From Alphaproteobacteria bacterium (GTDB lineage Bacteria; Pseudomonadota; Alphaproteobacteria; Caulobacterales; Aquidulcibacteraceae), in the NCBI GenBank assembly GCA_027485915.1, contig JAIXQA010000001.1, positions 62,001 to 126,000 of the forward strand: a DNA stretch of 64,000 bases. Direction: 5' to 3'. Both the position numbers and the translations under genes were made by a program. Under the pieces are notes generated by a model, which was not told where the DNA came from, did not search any database, and worked only from the letters and a program-made list of their open reading frames with translations. Position 1 is the first letter of the stretch. Each line of letters starts with the position of its first letter. Positions 1 to 9,500 of the stretch are shown one piece after another.

Positions 1-2
1 CC

Positions 3-272
3 AATTATAAAGAGGCCAATACCGCGTTTTGGCGACAGACCATTGTGCCCTTGGTGTCGAAGGCGGCAGCAGCTTTGGCGGCTTGGTTGAGCCCGTGGAG
101 TGATGGGCCGCTTTTGATCCAACCGGACTTAGACCACGTGCCTGCCTTGTCGGCCGAGCGTGAGGCCTTTTGGGCTCGCCTTGAGGCGACTTCCTTCCTG
201 ACCACGCAAGAAAAGCGCGCTTTGGCAGGTTTGGCACCTGCCGACTTGCCCGCACCTAATGGGGGTGCGTGA
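3..272 (+). CDS. GTA/HK97-type portal protein (g3), 3' end only
   Basis: The reading frame is open from the window edge, so the start lies upstream; only the last 89 residues are seen. The in-frame text begins with NYKEANTAFWRQTIVPLV, which matches the late region of HK97-family portal proteins, where a long helix precedes the C-terminus. The portal forms the dodecameric ring at the capsid vertex through which DNA is packaged. The identity is supported by what follows: small membrane protein, prohead protease and major capsid in canonical GTA order. The ORF track's GTG start at 45 is internal and not a true start. The stop overlaps the ATG of the next gene by one base. Confidence 0.85.
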   Translation, partial: NYKEANTAFWRQTIVPLVSKAAAALAAWLSPWSDGPLLIQPDLDHVPALSAEREAFWARLEATSFLTTQEKRALAGLAPADLPAPNGGA

Positions 273-535
273 TGAGCGATCTCAGCGTACCGGCCAGCTT
301 TCGCCAAGCGCCTGATTTCCGCGTGACTTTGGCGATCCTTATCACCCTTGTTCTGCAAGCGATTGCCGCCCTTCTATGGATTGGCGCGGCGGCCCAGCGC
401 CTTGATAATCTAGAAGCCGAGATCAAGCTGCAGCAGCCAATCCTCGAACGGATGGCGCGCATTGAAGCGCAAGTCGCCGCTGTCCACTCCAGCCTTGATC
501 GGATCGAAAACCACATTGATGCGGAGGTAAAATGA
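272..535 (+). CDS. GTA g3.5-like small membrane protein
   Basis: An 87-residue protein lies between portal and prohead protease, the position of ORFg3.5 in Rhodobacter-type GTA clusters. It has one hydrophobic segment (about residues 17-40, VTLAILITLVLQAIAALLWI) followed by a charged amphipathic stretch (about 43-85) that looks like a coiled coil. I start it at the ATG that overlaps the portal stop (TGATG); a GTG one codon earlier is possible. The function is not established in the family. A role at the membrane during head assembly is only a guess from position. The end overlaps the protease start by four bases (ATGA). Confidence 0.75.
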   Translation: MSDLSVPASFRQAPDFRVTLAILITLVLQAIAALLWIGAAAQRLDNLEAEIKLQQPILERMARIEAQVAAVHSSLDRIENHIDAEVK

Positions 536-1023
536 CTGAGCCTCTGATCATCTCGGGTTATGCCAGTCTGTTCGGGATGCCGGATCTAGCTGGCGATGTG
601 GTTGAGCAGGGGGCGTTTCAAACCTCACTTCGCCGTCTGCCCGCCGCCTCCATCCGCATGCTCTACCAGCACGATCCCGATAGGCCAATTGGTCGGTGGG
701 TAGAGGCATTTGAAGACCCTGTAGGGCTTTGGATGCGTGGGCTGGTTGAGCCCAATCATCGTGACACCCAAAAGATCGCCGCCCTGATCCAGGCTGGCCT
801 TGCCGACGGTCTCTCGATTGGCTTTCGTACCTTGGCAGCCACGCCGCGCCCATCGGGTGGGCGCGTCCTAAAGACGATTGATTTGCGAGAAGTCTCAATC
901 GTCACCTTCCCAATGTTGCCCCGCGCCCGGTTCCGCGTGCGTGGCCTAACCCCTTCCATAAGGCCGTCAGAGCCTGCGGAACATACGCGTCGCGTTCAAC
1001 ACTCTGCCGCCCCTGCGGCTTAA
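532..1023 (+). CDS. HK97-family prohead protease (GTA g4)
   Basis: A 163-residue serine protease that trims the capsid protein N-terminus during head maturation. The family triad is visible: His47 in MLYQHDPDRPIGRW, Ser95 in ADGLSIGFR, and Glu120 in REVSIVTFP. The length is typical for the GTA version. It overlaps the preceding small gene by ATGA and is followed 11 bases later by the capsid gene, so translation is probably coupled. The last 30 residues (RPSEPAEHTRRVQ...) are polar and low complexity, as is common in this family. Confidence 0.93.
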   Translation: MTEPLIISGYASLFGMPDLAGDVVEQGAFQTSLRRLPAASIRMLYQHDPDRPIGRWVEAFEDPVGLWMRGLVEPNHRDTQKIAALIQAGLADGLSIGFRTLAATPRPSGGRVLKTIDLREVSIVTFPMLPRARFRVRGLTPSIRPSEPAEHTRRVQHSAAPAA

Positions 1024-1034
1024 CGGAGAAGTCC

Positions 1035-2258
1035 ATGGAAACCAAAATGACCCAGTCGCCCGAAGTGCGGGCGGCTCAAAACGAGCTCATGTCTGCTTTT
1101 GAGGCCTTTCGGGCAGCCAATGACCAGAGGCTGGCTGAGATCGAACAAAAGTCCTCAGCCGATGTTTTGCTGGAAGAAAAGGTGGATCGCATTGATCGCA
1201 GCTTAACCCGCGCCCAGGCCAGCTTGGACCGGTTGTCACTGGCTGGCCTTCGCCCCGGCGCGCAACCAGGAATCGACCAAGAGCGACAAGAGGCTAAGGC
1301 TGCGTGGGCGGGCTTTATGCGTCGCGGCGAAGAAAGCGCTTTGGCGGCGATTGAGGCCAAATCCTTGTCTGTTGGCGTTGCGGCCGACGGTGGCCATGTA
1401 GCCCCGCCTGAAGTGCAGGCCACGATTGATCGCCGCATTATTGCATCCTCGCCCATGCGGCGCTTGGCTTCGATCCGGATAAGCTCGGCCAGTATCTTCC
1501 GCAAGCCAATTGCAGTTTCTGCGCCAGCTGTAGGTTGGGTTGCTGAGACCGGAACGCGCACCGAAACGGCGACGCCATCTTTAGACCTCCTATCCTTCCC
1601 AATGGGCGAGGTTTACGCCATGGCCGCGGCGACTCAAACGCTGCTCGATGATGCTTTGCTTGACATGGATCAATGGCTGGCCGGTGAGATCGCTGAAAGC
1701 TTTTCGAGCGCGGAAAGCCTCGCCTTCATCTCGGGCGATGGTGTAAACAAACCTAAGGGCCTGCTTGCCTATACAGCAGCACCAGATGCCTCTGCGACCT
1801 GGGGACAACTGGGCTATCTAGCCTCGGGCGTTGCTGGTGCGTTTCCAGCTGCCAATCCGGTCGATAAGTTGGTGGACCTCACTTATGCGCCGAGGACACC
1901 CTATCGGGCCAACGCGAGCTTCCTCATGAACCGCCGGACGGTTGGTTTGGTGCGGAAGTTTAAGGATTCTACCGGCCAATATATTTGGCAACCGTCCTTG
2001 GTCGCCGGCCAGCCTGCAACGCTCCTAGGCTTCCCAGTTGTGGAGTGTGAGGAGATGCCTGACGTCAGCGCGAGCGGTCTGGCTATCGCCTTTGGTGACT
2101 TCGAGAAGGGTTATTTGATCGTCGATCGTGCGGATGTGCGGGTCTTGCGGGATCCTTACACCAATAAGCCGTTCGTGATGTTCTATGTCACCAAGCGCCT
2201 CGGCGGTGGTGTGCAGAATTTCGACGCCATCAAGCTGCTCAAATTCACCGTCAACTAA
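1035..2258 (+). CDS. Major capsid protein, HK97 fold (GTA g5)
   Basis: A 407-residue capsid protein. Residues 1 to about 100 are a charged coiled-coil delta domain (LAEIEQKSSADVLLEEKVD), which is removed by the neighbouring prohead protease in this family. The mature part begins around residue 105-115 and contains the usual HK97 capsid text, such as SFLMNRRTVGLVRKFKD and the C-terminal VRVLRDPYTNKPFVMFYVTKR. The start is set by ATG at 1035 after GGAGAAG. It forms the small icosahedral head of the GTA particle together with the portal and protease genes before it. Confidence 0.95.
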   Translation: METKMTQSPEVRAAQNELMSAFEAFRAANDQRLAEIEQKSSADVLLEEKVDRIDRSLTRAQASLDRLSLAGLRPGAQPGIDQERQEAKAAWAGFMRRGEESALAAIEAKSLSVGVAADGGHVAPPEVQATIDRRIIASSPMRRLASIRISSASIFRKPIAVSAPAVGWVAETGTRTETATPSLDLLSFPMGEVYAMAAATQTLLDDALLDMDQWLAGEIAESFSSAESLAFISGDGVNKPKGLLAYTAAPDASATWGQLGYLASGVAGAFPAANPVDKLVDLTYAPRTPYRANASFLMNRRTVGLVRKFKDSTGQYIWQPSLVAGQPATLLGFPVVECEEMPDVSASGLAIAFGDFEKGYLIVDRADVRVLRDPYTNKPFVMFYVTKRLGGGVQNFDAIKLLKFTVN

Positions 2259-2268
2259 GGCAAAGATC

Positions 2269-2793
2269 ATGGCCCTGGAAATTCTGATCCCCCCTGAGGG
2301 GGAACCTGTGTCCCTGTCAGACGTGCGCGCCTATCTCCGGATCGGTTCACAGGGCGATGATGCTCTGCTGGCGCTTGTCATCACTGCGGCTCGCGAAGTG
2401 TTTGAAGCGCGAACCGGGCTAGCGCTTCTTACACGACGGGTGCGTCAGAATTTCCTTGGGAGTTTATCGCCGGGATTCCTAATCCCGGCGGCGAACCCAG
2501 TGACGGAAGTACATGCCATCAAGACCATCCTGCCTACCGGGATCGCCGCAGAAGTAAGCAGCACGGTGGTTAGCCTGATGGACGGCAAATTTATCTTGAA
2601 CCAGCCGATGCGTGATCTCAGCATCGACTATCAAGCGGGATATCTCACCAGCTCGCTGGTGCCCAAAGCTCATCGCTTGGCGATTTTAGAAGCCGCTGCA
2701 GCCGCGATCGCCCGTCGCGATAACGATGGCTCTGTTCCAGCCACAGCCGACAAAGGCTTTTGGGATCAGGCGTTTCAAAAGGTGAAATTATGA
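2269..2793 (+). CDS. Head-tail adaptor protein (GTA g6)
   Basis: A 174-residue protein of the phage head-tail connector (gp6-like) family. The N-terminal part (EPVSLSDVRAYLRIGSQGDDALLALVITAAREVFEARTG, in pieces) shows the helical connector signature LxEvKxhLRi..dDd.ll..li.aAr...E..tG. The ORF track starts it at 2185 inside the capsid gene; I move the start to the ATG at 2269, ten bases after the capsid stop. It should form the ring that docks under the portal. Its stop overlaps the next start (ATGA), and the next gene is the g8 type rather than g7. Confidence 0.88.
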   Translation: MALEILIPPEGEPVSLSDVRAYLRIGSQGDDALLALVITAAREVFEARTGLALLTRRVRQNFLGSLSPGFLIPAANPVTEVHAIKTILPTGIAAEVSSTVVSLMDGKFILNQPMRDLSIDYQAGYLTSSLVPKAHRLAILEAAAAAIARRDNDGSVPATADKGFWDQAFQKVKL

Positions 2794-3194
2794 CCGCGCT
2801 CGCCTGCCAGCAGGCGTTAGACGCCGTGTTTCGCTCTGATCCGTCCGTGCAAGCTGTCTTGGGCAATCCAGTTCGATTGGTCGACGCCCCAGCCAAGCTT
2901 ATTGCTTATCCTTTTGCGTTTTGGCGACGTTGGGAGACCAAGCCCCTCGACGCCTCACTGGTGCGAAGTGATGAGCATATTGCCACGTTGGAGGTGGTCT
3001 GTCGTCAAGCTGGGGCGGAGCTCGCGAGGGAGGCTGTTGCAGCCCTTGCCGCGGCGGCCACGCAAGCGAGACCCGATGCAGTCGGTGCCCGCATCGTCCT
3101 GATCTTGCCGCTCTATTGCGACGTGATGCGCAGCGCGGACGGTCGGTCTTGGTTCGGCCTTTTGCGCTTAAAAATTGTCGCCGACCATATCTGA
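2790..3194 (+). CDS. DUF3168 tail terminator protein (GTA g8)
   Basis: A 134-residue DUF3168 protein, the tail-completion/terminator component that caps the tail tube at the head-proximal end. The N-terminus MTALACQQALDAVFRSDP and the central FAFWRRWETKPLD with EHIATLEVVCR are typical of the family. The track start at 2760 would overlap g6 by 34 bases; the ATG at 2790 gives a normal four-base overlap and matches the family start. In RcGTA a stopper gene (g7) lies between g6 and g8; here g8 follows g6 directly. Confidence 0.87.
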   Translation: MTALACQQALDAVFRSDPSVQAVLGNPVRLVDAPAKLIAYPFAFWRRWETKPLDASLVRSDEHIATLEVVCRQAGAELAREAVAALAAAATQARPDAVGARIVLILPLYCDVMRSADGRSWFGLLRLKIVADHI

Positions 3195-3219
3195 AATTTT
3201 ATTCATTAAGGAGGCCGTT

Positions 3220-3636
3220 ATGGCAGGACAAGCGGGACGGGATGTCCTACTCAAAATATCTGATGGGGCCGCAACCCCGAATTTTGTGACGATTGCGGGA
3301 TTGCGCGCCAAAACCATCGCTCTGGCGGCAAAGTCGGTTGACGCTACATCCGCAGAAAGCCCAAACGCTTGGCGCGAACTTCTGGCGGGGGCAGGTTTGA
3401 AAGAAGCCAGCGTCACTGGCAGTGGTGTGTTCAAGGACGCGGCCTCAGATGCCTTAGTACGGGCGAGCTTTTTTGCACAAGATCGCCGAGTCTGGCGCCT
3501 AATTGTCCCAGACTTCGGCACGCTTGAGGGACCGTTTCAAATCGCCGCGCTTGAATATGGGGGTGCCCATGACGGCGAAGCGACTTTCTCGATGACGCTC
3601 GTTAGCGCCGGCGAACTAGGATTTGTTGCAGGATGA
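3220..3636 (+). CDS. Major tail tube protein, TP901-1 type (GTA g9)
   Basis: A 138-residue tail tube protein. The start MAGQAGRDVLLKI is characteristic of the GTA/TP901-1 major tail protein family, and LRAKTIALAAKSVDATSAES and FEGPFQIAAL-like text (LEGPFQIAALEYGGAHDGEATFS, in part) follow the family pattern. The ATG at 3220 is preceded by a perfect AAGGAGG ribosome site at 3208-3214. This is the strongest site in the cluster and fits the need for many copies of the tube subunit. The track's start at 3175 is therefore rejected. The stop overlaps g10 by four bases. Confidence 0.93.
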   Translation: MAGQAGRDVLLKISDGAATPNFVTIAGLRAKTIALAAKSVDATSAESPNAWRELLAGAGLKEASVTGSGVFKDAASDALVRASFFAQDRRVWRLIVPDFGTLEGPFQIAALEYGGAHDGEATFSMTLVSAGELGFVAG

Positions 3637-3929
3637 GCGGGCTCATAAATGCTCCCCGCGGCGAGGCTGTCCTGCACATTGACGGCCGACCATTGATCCT
3701 TTGCTTGACGATGGGCGCTTTGGCACGGCTGGAAGCAGCCTTTGATGTCAAGAGTTTAGAGGCCCTTGAAGCCCGATTAGCCAATCTTTCTGGTCAGGAT
3801 ATTTTGATCATTATTTCGGCTTTATTGTGCGGCGAAACCTTAAGTCCCGCCGAATTAGCCAAGGCACAAATTCACCCGGCTGAGGCTGCAGAGGCCATTA
3901 CAAAAGCGTTTGAAAGGGCGGGGCCATGA
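3633..3929 (+). CDS. GTA gp10 family protein (DUF3356)
   Basis: A 98-residue protein of the GTA gp10 family (tail assembly chaperone-like). Visible text is HIDGRPLILCLTMGALARLEAAF, followed by a helical region. The family sits between tail tube and tape measure genes, where phages carry their G/GT chaperones. It overlaps g9 upstream and g10.1 downstream by four bases each, so three tail genes are translationally coupled. Confidence 0.9.
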   Translation: MSGLINAPRGEAVLHIDGRPLILCLTMGALARLEAAFDVKSLEALEARLANLSGQDILIIISALLCGETLSPAELAKAQIHPAEAAEAITKAFERAGP

Positions 3930-4135
3930 GCCTTTTGCCCTGGGCCCGCTTGCTCTATCAGGCTGGCAGCCTCGGCATTGCGCCATCGGCTTTCTGGCAG
4001 GTCTCCGTTGCTGAGTGGCGCGCTCTCGTAACTCCCGATCCAGCACTCGGCCAAGGCATGAGCCGCGCCAATTTGAACCAGCTGGCGCTTCGTTTCCCCG
4101 ATGAGGAGGTTCCATTAGATGACGTCAATGAATAA
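3926..4135 (+). CDS. Small phage tail assembly chaperone (GTA g10.1, rcc01693-type)
   Basis: A 69-residue protein matching the small GTA chaperone family: hydrophobic N-terminus with PWARLLYQAGSLGIAPSAFW, then ...SVAEWRAL and a C-terminal MSRANLNQLALRFPDE. It is thought to act with gp10 as a chaperone for the tape measure protein. Its 3' end overlaps the start of the tape measure gene by 17 bases, and that gene's ribosome site lies within this coding region. Confidence 0.87.
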   Translation: MSLLPWARLLYQAGSLGIAPSAFWQVSVAEWRALVTPDPALGQGMSRANLNQLALRFPDEEVPLDDVNE

Positions 4136-4655
4136 AAATTCATTTGATGACGAGTTGCAACGTGCCGCCGATAGTCTCGACGGATTTGCTTCCGGTCCAG
4201 CCCAAGCTGCAGCAGACGCATTGGGGGACGCTTTTGCCAAAGCTGGCAAGCGTGTGTCGTCATCGCTCGCTGAGGCGGCGCGTAGCGGCGAACTTTCGTT
4301 ACGTAGCCTCGCTGCCAGCCTCGTTCGCGATTTGTCTAATCTGGCACTGGAGCGTTTTGTCACCCAGCCCCTACAAGCCGCCTTTTTGAAGGTTGTTCAA
4401 AGTCTTCCTCAAGCAGGGGCACGTGCGGATGGTGGACCTGTGACCTCCGGCGGAGCTTATTTGGTCGGAGAGCGCGGCCCAGAACTATTTGTCCCGACGG
4501 GGTCCGGACAGATTGTGCCCAACCAAGGTGTTCAGCCGATTTCGATCACAATCCATATGGCCCCCGGGAGTAATCTATCCGAGGTAAAGCGTTCCTCCAC
4601 GCAAGTGGCGGCCGCTTTAGCGCGGGCCGTGCAGCGCGGAGGCAGCCTTCTATGA
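4119..4655 (+). CDS. Short tail tape measure protein (GTA g11)
   Basis: A 178-residue protein. It is very short for a tape measure, as expected for GTAs, whose tails are short. It has an Ala/Leu-rich helical region (about residues 10-100), then the glycine-rich text ADGGPVTSGGAYLVGERGPE LFVPTGSG found near the C-terminus of lambda-type tape measure proteins. AGGAGG at 4104-4109, nine bases ahead of the ATG at 4119, supports this start over the ATG three codons later. Overlaps with g10.1 and g12 suggest one polycistronic message. Confidence 0.87.
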   Translation: MTSMNKNSFDDELQRAADSLDGFASGPAQAAADALGDAFAKAGKRVSSSLAEAARSGELSLRSLAASLVRDLSNLALERFVTQPLQAAFLKVVQSLPQAGARADGGPVTSGGAYLVGERGPELFVPTGSGQIVPNQGVQPISITIHMAPGSNLSEVKRSSTQVAAALARAVQRGGSLL

Positions 4656-5284
4656 CCGCGTTTCACAATATTGGCTTTCCCCTGAAGCTTGCCCGAGGTG
4701 CCGTTGGCGGGCCGGAACGCGTGACTGAAGTGGTAGCCTTGGCCGATGGCCGAGAAATGCGCAACACGTGCCTGTCACGGTCACGACGGCGCTGGGATGT
4801 CGGCTCCGCCATTCGAAATTTGGATGATTTAGCCGAAATCACGGCCTTTTTTGAAGCCCGCCTCGGGCGCTTACACGGCTTTCGCTTTCGCGACCCAGCA
4901 GACCATAAAAGCTGTCGGCCTTCACAAACACCGGGACCATTCGATCAATTCTTAGGCACTGGGGATGGCGGCGAAACCGCGTTTCAATTGCAAAAGACCT
5001 ATAGTGATCATGCTGGCAGCGTTGTCCGTCCCATTCAATTGCCAGTTTTGGGAAGTGTGCGGGTTGGCGTTGGTGCGACCGAGCTACCAATGTCAGCTTT
5101 TTCCGTCGATGGTGAGACGGGGCGTTTAACCCTAGAGACCGCCCCAGCCGCCGGCCAGACTGTCCGGGCCGGGTATAGCTTTGATACCCCAGTGCGCTTT
5201 GACAGCGACCGGCTGGACATTGCCCATGATGCTTTCGAGGCCGGCCGGGTGATCTCATTGGCCTTGGTGGAGATCTTGGTATGA
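4652..5284 (+). CDS. DUF2460 distal tail protein (GTA g12)
   Basis: A 210-residue protein of the DUF2460 / TIGR02217 family, which plays the distal tail (Dit) role in GTAs. The N-terminus FHNIGFPLKLARGAVGGPER and the central DDLAEITAFFEARLGRLHGF RFRDPADHKS are family hallmarks. It links the tail tube to the baseplate hub. Both junctions are ATGA overlaps with g11 and g13. Confidence 0.92.
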   Translation: MTAFHNIGFPLKLARGAVGGPERVTEVVALADGREMRNTCLSRSRRRWDVGSAIRNLDDLAEITAFFEARLGRLHGFRFRDPADHKSCRPSQTPGPFDQFLGTGDGGETAFQLQKTYSDHAGSVVRPIQLPVLGSVRVGVGATELPMSAFSVDGETGRLTLETAPAAGQTVRAGYSFDTPVRFDSDRLDIAHDAFEAGRVISLALVEILV

Positions 5285-6162
5285 GGGCTCTACCACCAGC
5301 TTTAGAAGCCAAGTGGCGTGCAGGCGTGACCACACTGGCCCGTGGCTGGCGCTTGACCCGCAAAGACGGGCTTGTGGCTGCTGCAACCGAGCATGACCGT
5401 GACTTATTCGCGGCTGGTACCCTGTTTAAGGCCGCACTCAGCCTTGCTGAAAGCCCAGTAGAGGCAGAATTATCTCTGAGCCCGGGTCATGCTGCGTTAT
5501 CGGGCACGCTGTCTTTGGCTGGCGTGAGTGCCGATGACATCGAGCTGGGGCGGTGGGATCAGGCAAAGGTGGAGGCCTATCTCATCGACTGGCAAGCGCC
5601 GGAGCTTTGTCTGCCGCTTTGGTCCGGCTTTGTTCAGGCGATTATCTGCCAAAGTAGTAAGTTTGAACTGAATATTCAGACGCTTGAACCTGCCATGAAC
5701 CGCATGCTTGGGCGCTATTACACCCGTACATGTGACGCGATTTTGGGTGACGACCGCTGCGGCGTCGATCTGACTGAAGCCAGTTTTCACGCGCAAGCGA
5801 GCATCGTGTCGGTTGAAAGTGACCGCGCCCTAACGCTTAGTCTGACGCAAACCTTAGAGGTCGCGGCCTTAGCCGGCGGTGTCTTGCGGGTCACATCTGG
5901 TCGCGCTGCGGGTCTAGAGCGTGCTTTGCAACATGTCGAAGTGGTCGGTGGCCACCTGCTTGCCCTGTTGGCGCAACCAACACCGATTTGGCCCGCACCG
6001 GGCGATCAACTGACGCTTAGCCTTGGCTGTGACAAACGGTTTGAAACCTGCTGCACGCGCTTTGGCAATGGCATGAACTTTCGCGGTTTTCCGACGCTTC
6101 CCGGGGATTCTGCCATGGTCACAGGTCCCAGCTCTGCCAGCAATGCTGGAGGAAAGCGATGA
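5281..6162 (+). CDS. DUF2163 baseplate hub protein (GTA g13)
   Basis: A 293-residue DUF2163 protein. Family text is visible in WRLTRKDGLVAAATEHDRDL (about residues 22-41) and in the cysteine-containing segment TRTCDAILGDDRCGVDL. The C-terminal CDKRFETCCTRFGNGMNFRGFP resembles the conserved end, where Cys residues bind an iron-sulphur cluster in the RcGTA hub. It is encoded between Dit and the peptidase, with four-base overlaps at both ends. Confidence 0.92.
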   Translation: MRALPPALEAKWRAGVTTLARGWRLTRKDGLVAAATEHDRDLFAAGTLFKAALSLAESPVEAELSLSPGHAALSGTLSLAGVSADDIELGRWDQAKVEAYLIDWQAPELCLPLWSGFVQAIICQSSKFELNIQTLEPAMNRMLGRYYTRTCDAILGDDRCGVDLTEASFHAQASIVSVESDRALTLSLTQTLEVAALAGGVLRVTSGRAAGLERALQHVEVVGGHLLALLAQPTPIWPAPGDQLTLSLGCDKRFETCCTRFGNGMNFRGFPTLPGDSAMVTGPSSASNAGGKR

Positions 6163-6596
6163 GATTAGAAGCCCTGCGCTTGGCGCGCCAATGGCTGGCT
6201 ACGCCCTTTGGTGAGGGTGCCAGCCAATGCGGTGTTGCGGTCGATTGTGTTGGATTGATTGAGGGCTTGGCGCGCGACCTCAATCTGACTTGCCCCTCGC
6301 GAACAGCTTTGAAACATGATCTTTTGGTGGCGGCGCAATCTTTCTTGCGGCCATGCGCTGAACCCAGCCCAGGATGTGTGATCTTGTTGGCGTACAAGGC
6401 GGGTGGGGCACCGGTCCATGCCGGCGTGATGGCCGAGGAAGGCCGCTTCATCCACGCCCATTGGACCACCGGCGTCGTCGAAAACCGATATGGGCGGTGG
6501 TTTAAGATGCGCACGACCCATGTGTTTGACTGGCCTGATCCGCCAACATCACCGCCGCCGCCAAGGCCAACAGGAGTTCACTCATGGCAACGCTGA
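6159..6596 (+). CDS. NlpC/P60-type peptidoglycan peptidase (GTA g14)
   Basis: A 145-residue papain-like cell wall peptidase that helps the GTA tail cross the recipient wall. The nucleophile is Cys30 in AVDCVGLIEG, the catalytic His is probably His87 in GAPVHAGV, and a further polar residue is His99 or His101 in FIHAHWTTGV. It overlaps g13 by four bases, and its last 13 bases overlap the large g15 gene. The family-typical WxGTPF element is seen as WLATPFGEG. The C-terminal PPTSPPPPRPTG tail is proline-rich. Confidence 0.88.
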   Translation: MRLEALRLARQWLATPFGEGASQCGVAVDCVGLIEGLARDLNLTCPSRTALKHDLLVAAQSFLRPCAEPSPGCVILLAYKAGGAPVHAGVMAEEGRFIHAHWTTGVVENRYGRWFKMRTTHVFDWPDPPTSPPPPRPTGVHSWQR

Positions 6597-9500
6597 TACT
6601 TTCCACGATTGGCTCCACTTTATTTGGACCAGTTGGTGGGGCTGTGGGCGCCGTGGCCGGCAATTCTATCGACCAAGCTCTAATTTCTAGCCTGACGCCC
6701 GCGCGTGCGCAGCCATCCCGTTTGTCCAGCCTCAAAGTACAGGGGAGTGGGGAAGGCGCGGCAATTCCTGTTGTATTTGGTCAAGCCCGTGTGACGGGCC
6801 ACGTAATTTGGGCCGCCCAGTTCAAAGAGCATAAAACAAAGCGCACCCTCGGTGGCAAAGGCGGACAACGTGTTGTTGAGCGCTACTATTCCATCAGTTT
6901 TGCGCTTGGACTTTGCGAAGGGCCAATTCAAGGCATTGGCCGAATTTGGATGAATGGCGAGTTGTTTGATCTAAGCCAAGTGAACTATCGTTTGTACCTT
7001 GGGGACGAAGATCAAGAGCCTGACCACCTTCTTGAGGCGATTGAGGGCTGTGACACCGCCCCAGCATTCCGCGGGATTGCCTATTTGGTGTTTGAAGATC
7101 TCCCAGTCACAGCCTTCAACGACCGAATTCCTAATATATCGGTTGAGATCATGGCCGCACCACCTGCCGAGCCTAATCGCCCGCGTCTCCAAGACCTAGC
7201 CCGCGGTGTTTGTTTGATACCCGGCGCGGGCGAATTTGCGTATGCGACAACACCGATCCAAACCATGTGGAAACCAGGCACGGCGCAGTCTGAAAACGTG
7301 CATGTGCAAAGTGCGCGCACCGACCTTTGTGTCTCCTTGGACAATTTGGCCCGCGATTTGCCCAATGTGGATCATGTCTCGCTGGTGGTGGCTTGGTTTG
7401 GGACTGACCTGCGGGCCGCGCAGTGTCGCATCGAACCCAGAGTCGATCAGCGCTATAAGCCAACCCGTCCCCGCGTCTGGCAAGTGGCTGGCGTGAGCCG
7501 TGGGAACGCCAATCTGGTATCCTCAGTTGATGGCAGACCTGCCTATGGCGGCACGCCCGACGATGTCAGCGTGATTGAAGCCATTTCTGAGCTCAAATCA
7601 CGGGGGTTTAAGGTCACTCTAAACCCGTTTGTGATGATGGATATTCCGGCCGGCAATGGGTTGCCCAATCCTGGTGGTGGCGTGGGCCAGCCGCCCTATC
7701 CTTGGCGGGGGCGCATCTCGTGTTTAGGCAATGCATCGCCAACAGATGCCCAAATTGCGGCGTTCTTTGGCACGGCTTCAGCGAACCACTTTAGTCTGCG
7801 AGGGCTAGAGCCCCTCTATTCAGGTCCGACGGAGTGGTCTTATCGCCGCTTCATCTTGCATCAAGCCCTGTTGGCCAAAGCTGCCGGAGGGGTAGATAGT
7901 TTCCTGATTGGGTCAGAGCTCATTGGGCTTACTCGTGCGCAATCTACGACAGGGCAATTCCCCGCTGTCGCAGCGCTTAAGGCCCTCGCAGCAGAGGTTC
8001 GCACACTTCTCGGGGCCGAGGTTGCCATAGGCTATGCGGCCGACTGGACCGAATATGGCGGTTATAATCCTCCGGGCAGCCAAGACCTTTATTTTCCACT
8101 CGATCCGCTCTGGGCTGATCCAAACTTGGACTTCATTGGACTCGACTGGTACCCGCCTCTGACCGATCGTCGCCCCGGCGAACCCGCGCCAGATTTTGCA
8201 GCGCTGCAAGCAGGCATTGAGAGTGGGGAAGGCTATGATTTTTATTATGCCAATGAGGCTGACCGCCTGAACCGCTCGCGCACACCCATAACTGACAGTG
8301 TCTATCAGGAGCCATGGGTTTGGCGCGCGAAGGATATTCGTAATTTCTGGAGCCAAACCCACTTTGAGCGTGTCGCTGGCCAGCGGCGGACGATGCCCAC
8401 GCCCTGGGTGCCACAATCCAAGCCCATCCGCTTGATGGAGATGGGCTTTCCAGCTGTAGATAAGGGGGCTAATCGGCCGAGTGTCTTCCCTGATCCTAAA
8501 TCTTCTGAGGCAGGCTTGCCCCCCTTTTCTACCGGGGCGCGTGATGATGGCGAACAGCGTCTCGCGCTTGAAGCAAGCTTAGCCTATTGGCGAGATCACA
8601 GCCCGGTTTCGTCGGTTGACGGGCGACCCATGATCTTATCGGAGCATGTCTTTCTGTGGACTTGGGATGCCCGTCCTTTTCCGCATTTTCCGCACTTGCA
8701 ATCTGTATGGGGTGATGGTGCGCATGCGGCAACAGGACATTGGTTGGCTGGCCGAGCCGGGATTTTGCCGGTGCGGGACCTATTGGCCGCAATAGCTGCT
8801 AAGGCGGGATTGGCACATCTGAAGTTGGAGGGGGTTTCTGGCTTCATTGAGGGTTATGTCGTCGAGACTCCGACAACCGCACGCGCCCTGATCGACTCAC
8901 TGTTGCAACCCTTGAGCTTAGAAGCGCACCCGAGGTTCGATGGGCTCTTGATTGAAGATGTTGGGTCAGCCGAAGCCCCGCACATACTGGCGTGCTCTGA
9001 TTTCCAATTGCGAGATGGTGCCGCGGACTTCTCACGGGTCCGGCAACCCCAAGAAGCCCCATCGCAGGTTCAAGTCACCACCTATGCCAGTGAGCGCGAT
9101 TTTGAGCCCGCAAGTTTCCTGGCCGAAGGGACAGGGGGAAGTGGGGTAACCCTTGCCGTGAATTTGCCCATGGTGCTGGACGCGGAAAGTCGGCAAACCA
9201 TCGCTGCCCGCCTCGCCGTATCGGCCCCGATTGAACGGATGCAGGGCAAATTGGCACCCTGCTGCGCTGCTTCTCTCCACGTCGGTGACCGGTTTCTATG
9301 GGAAGATGGCACCCTTTGGCGCGTGGATCGTCTTGAGGGTGCCTGGGCGCAAGAACTTATTGCGTCGCCTGCGCCAAACGCGCGGTCAAAGCCTTTGGCA
9401 AGCCATGCTGTTACGCCAAAGCCTCGAGTGCCTTGGACGGCTGCCGCCCCCGATTTAGTGGTGCTTGACCTGCCTGCACCTTTCACACAAACCCTAACGC

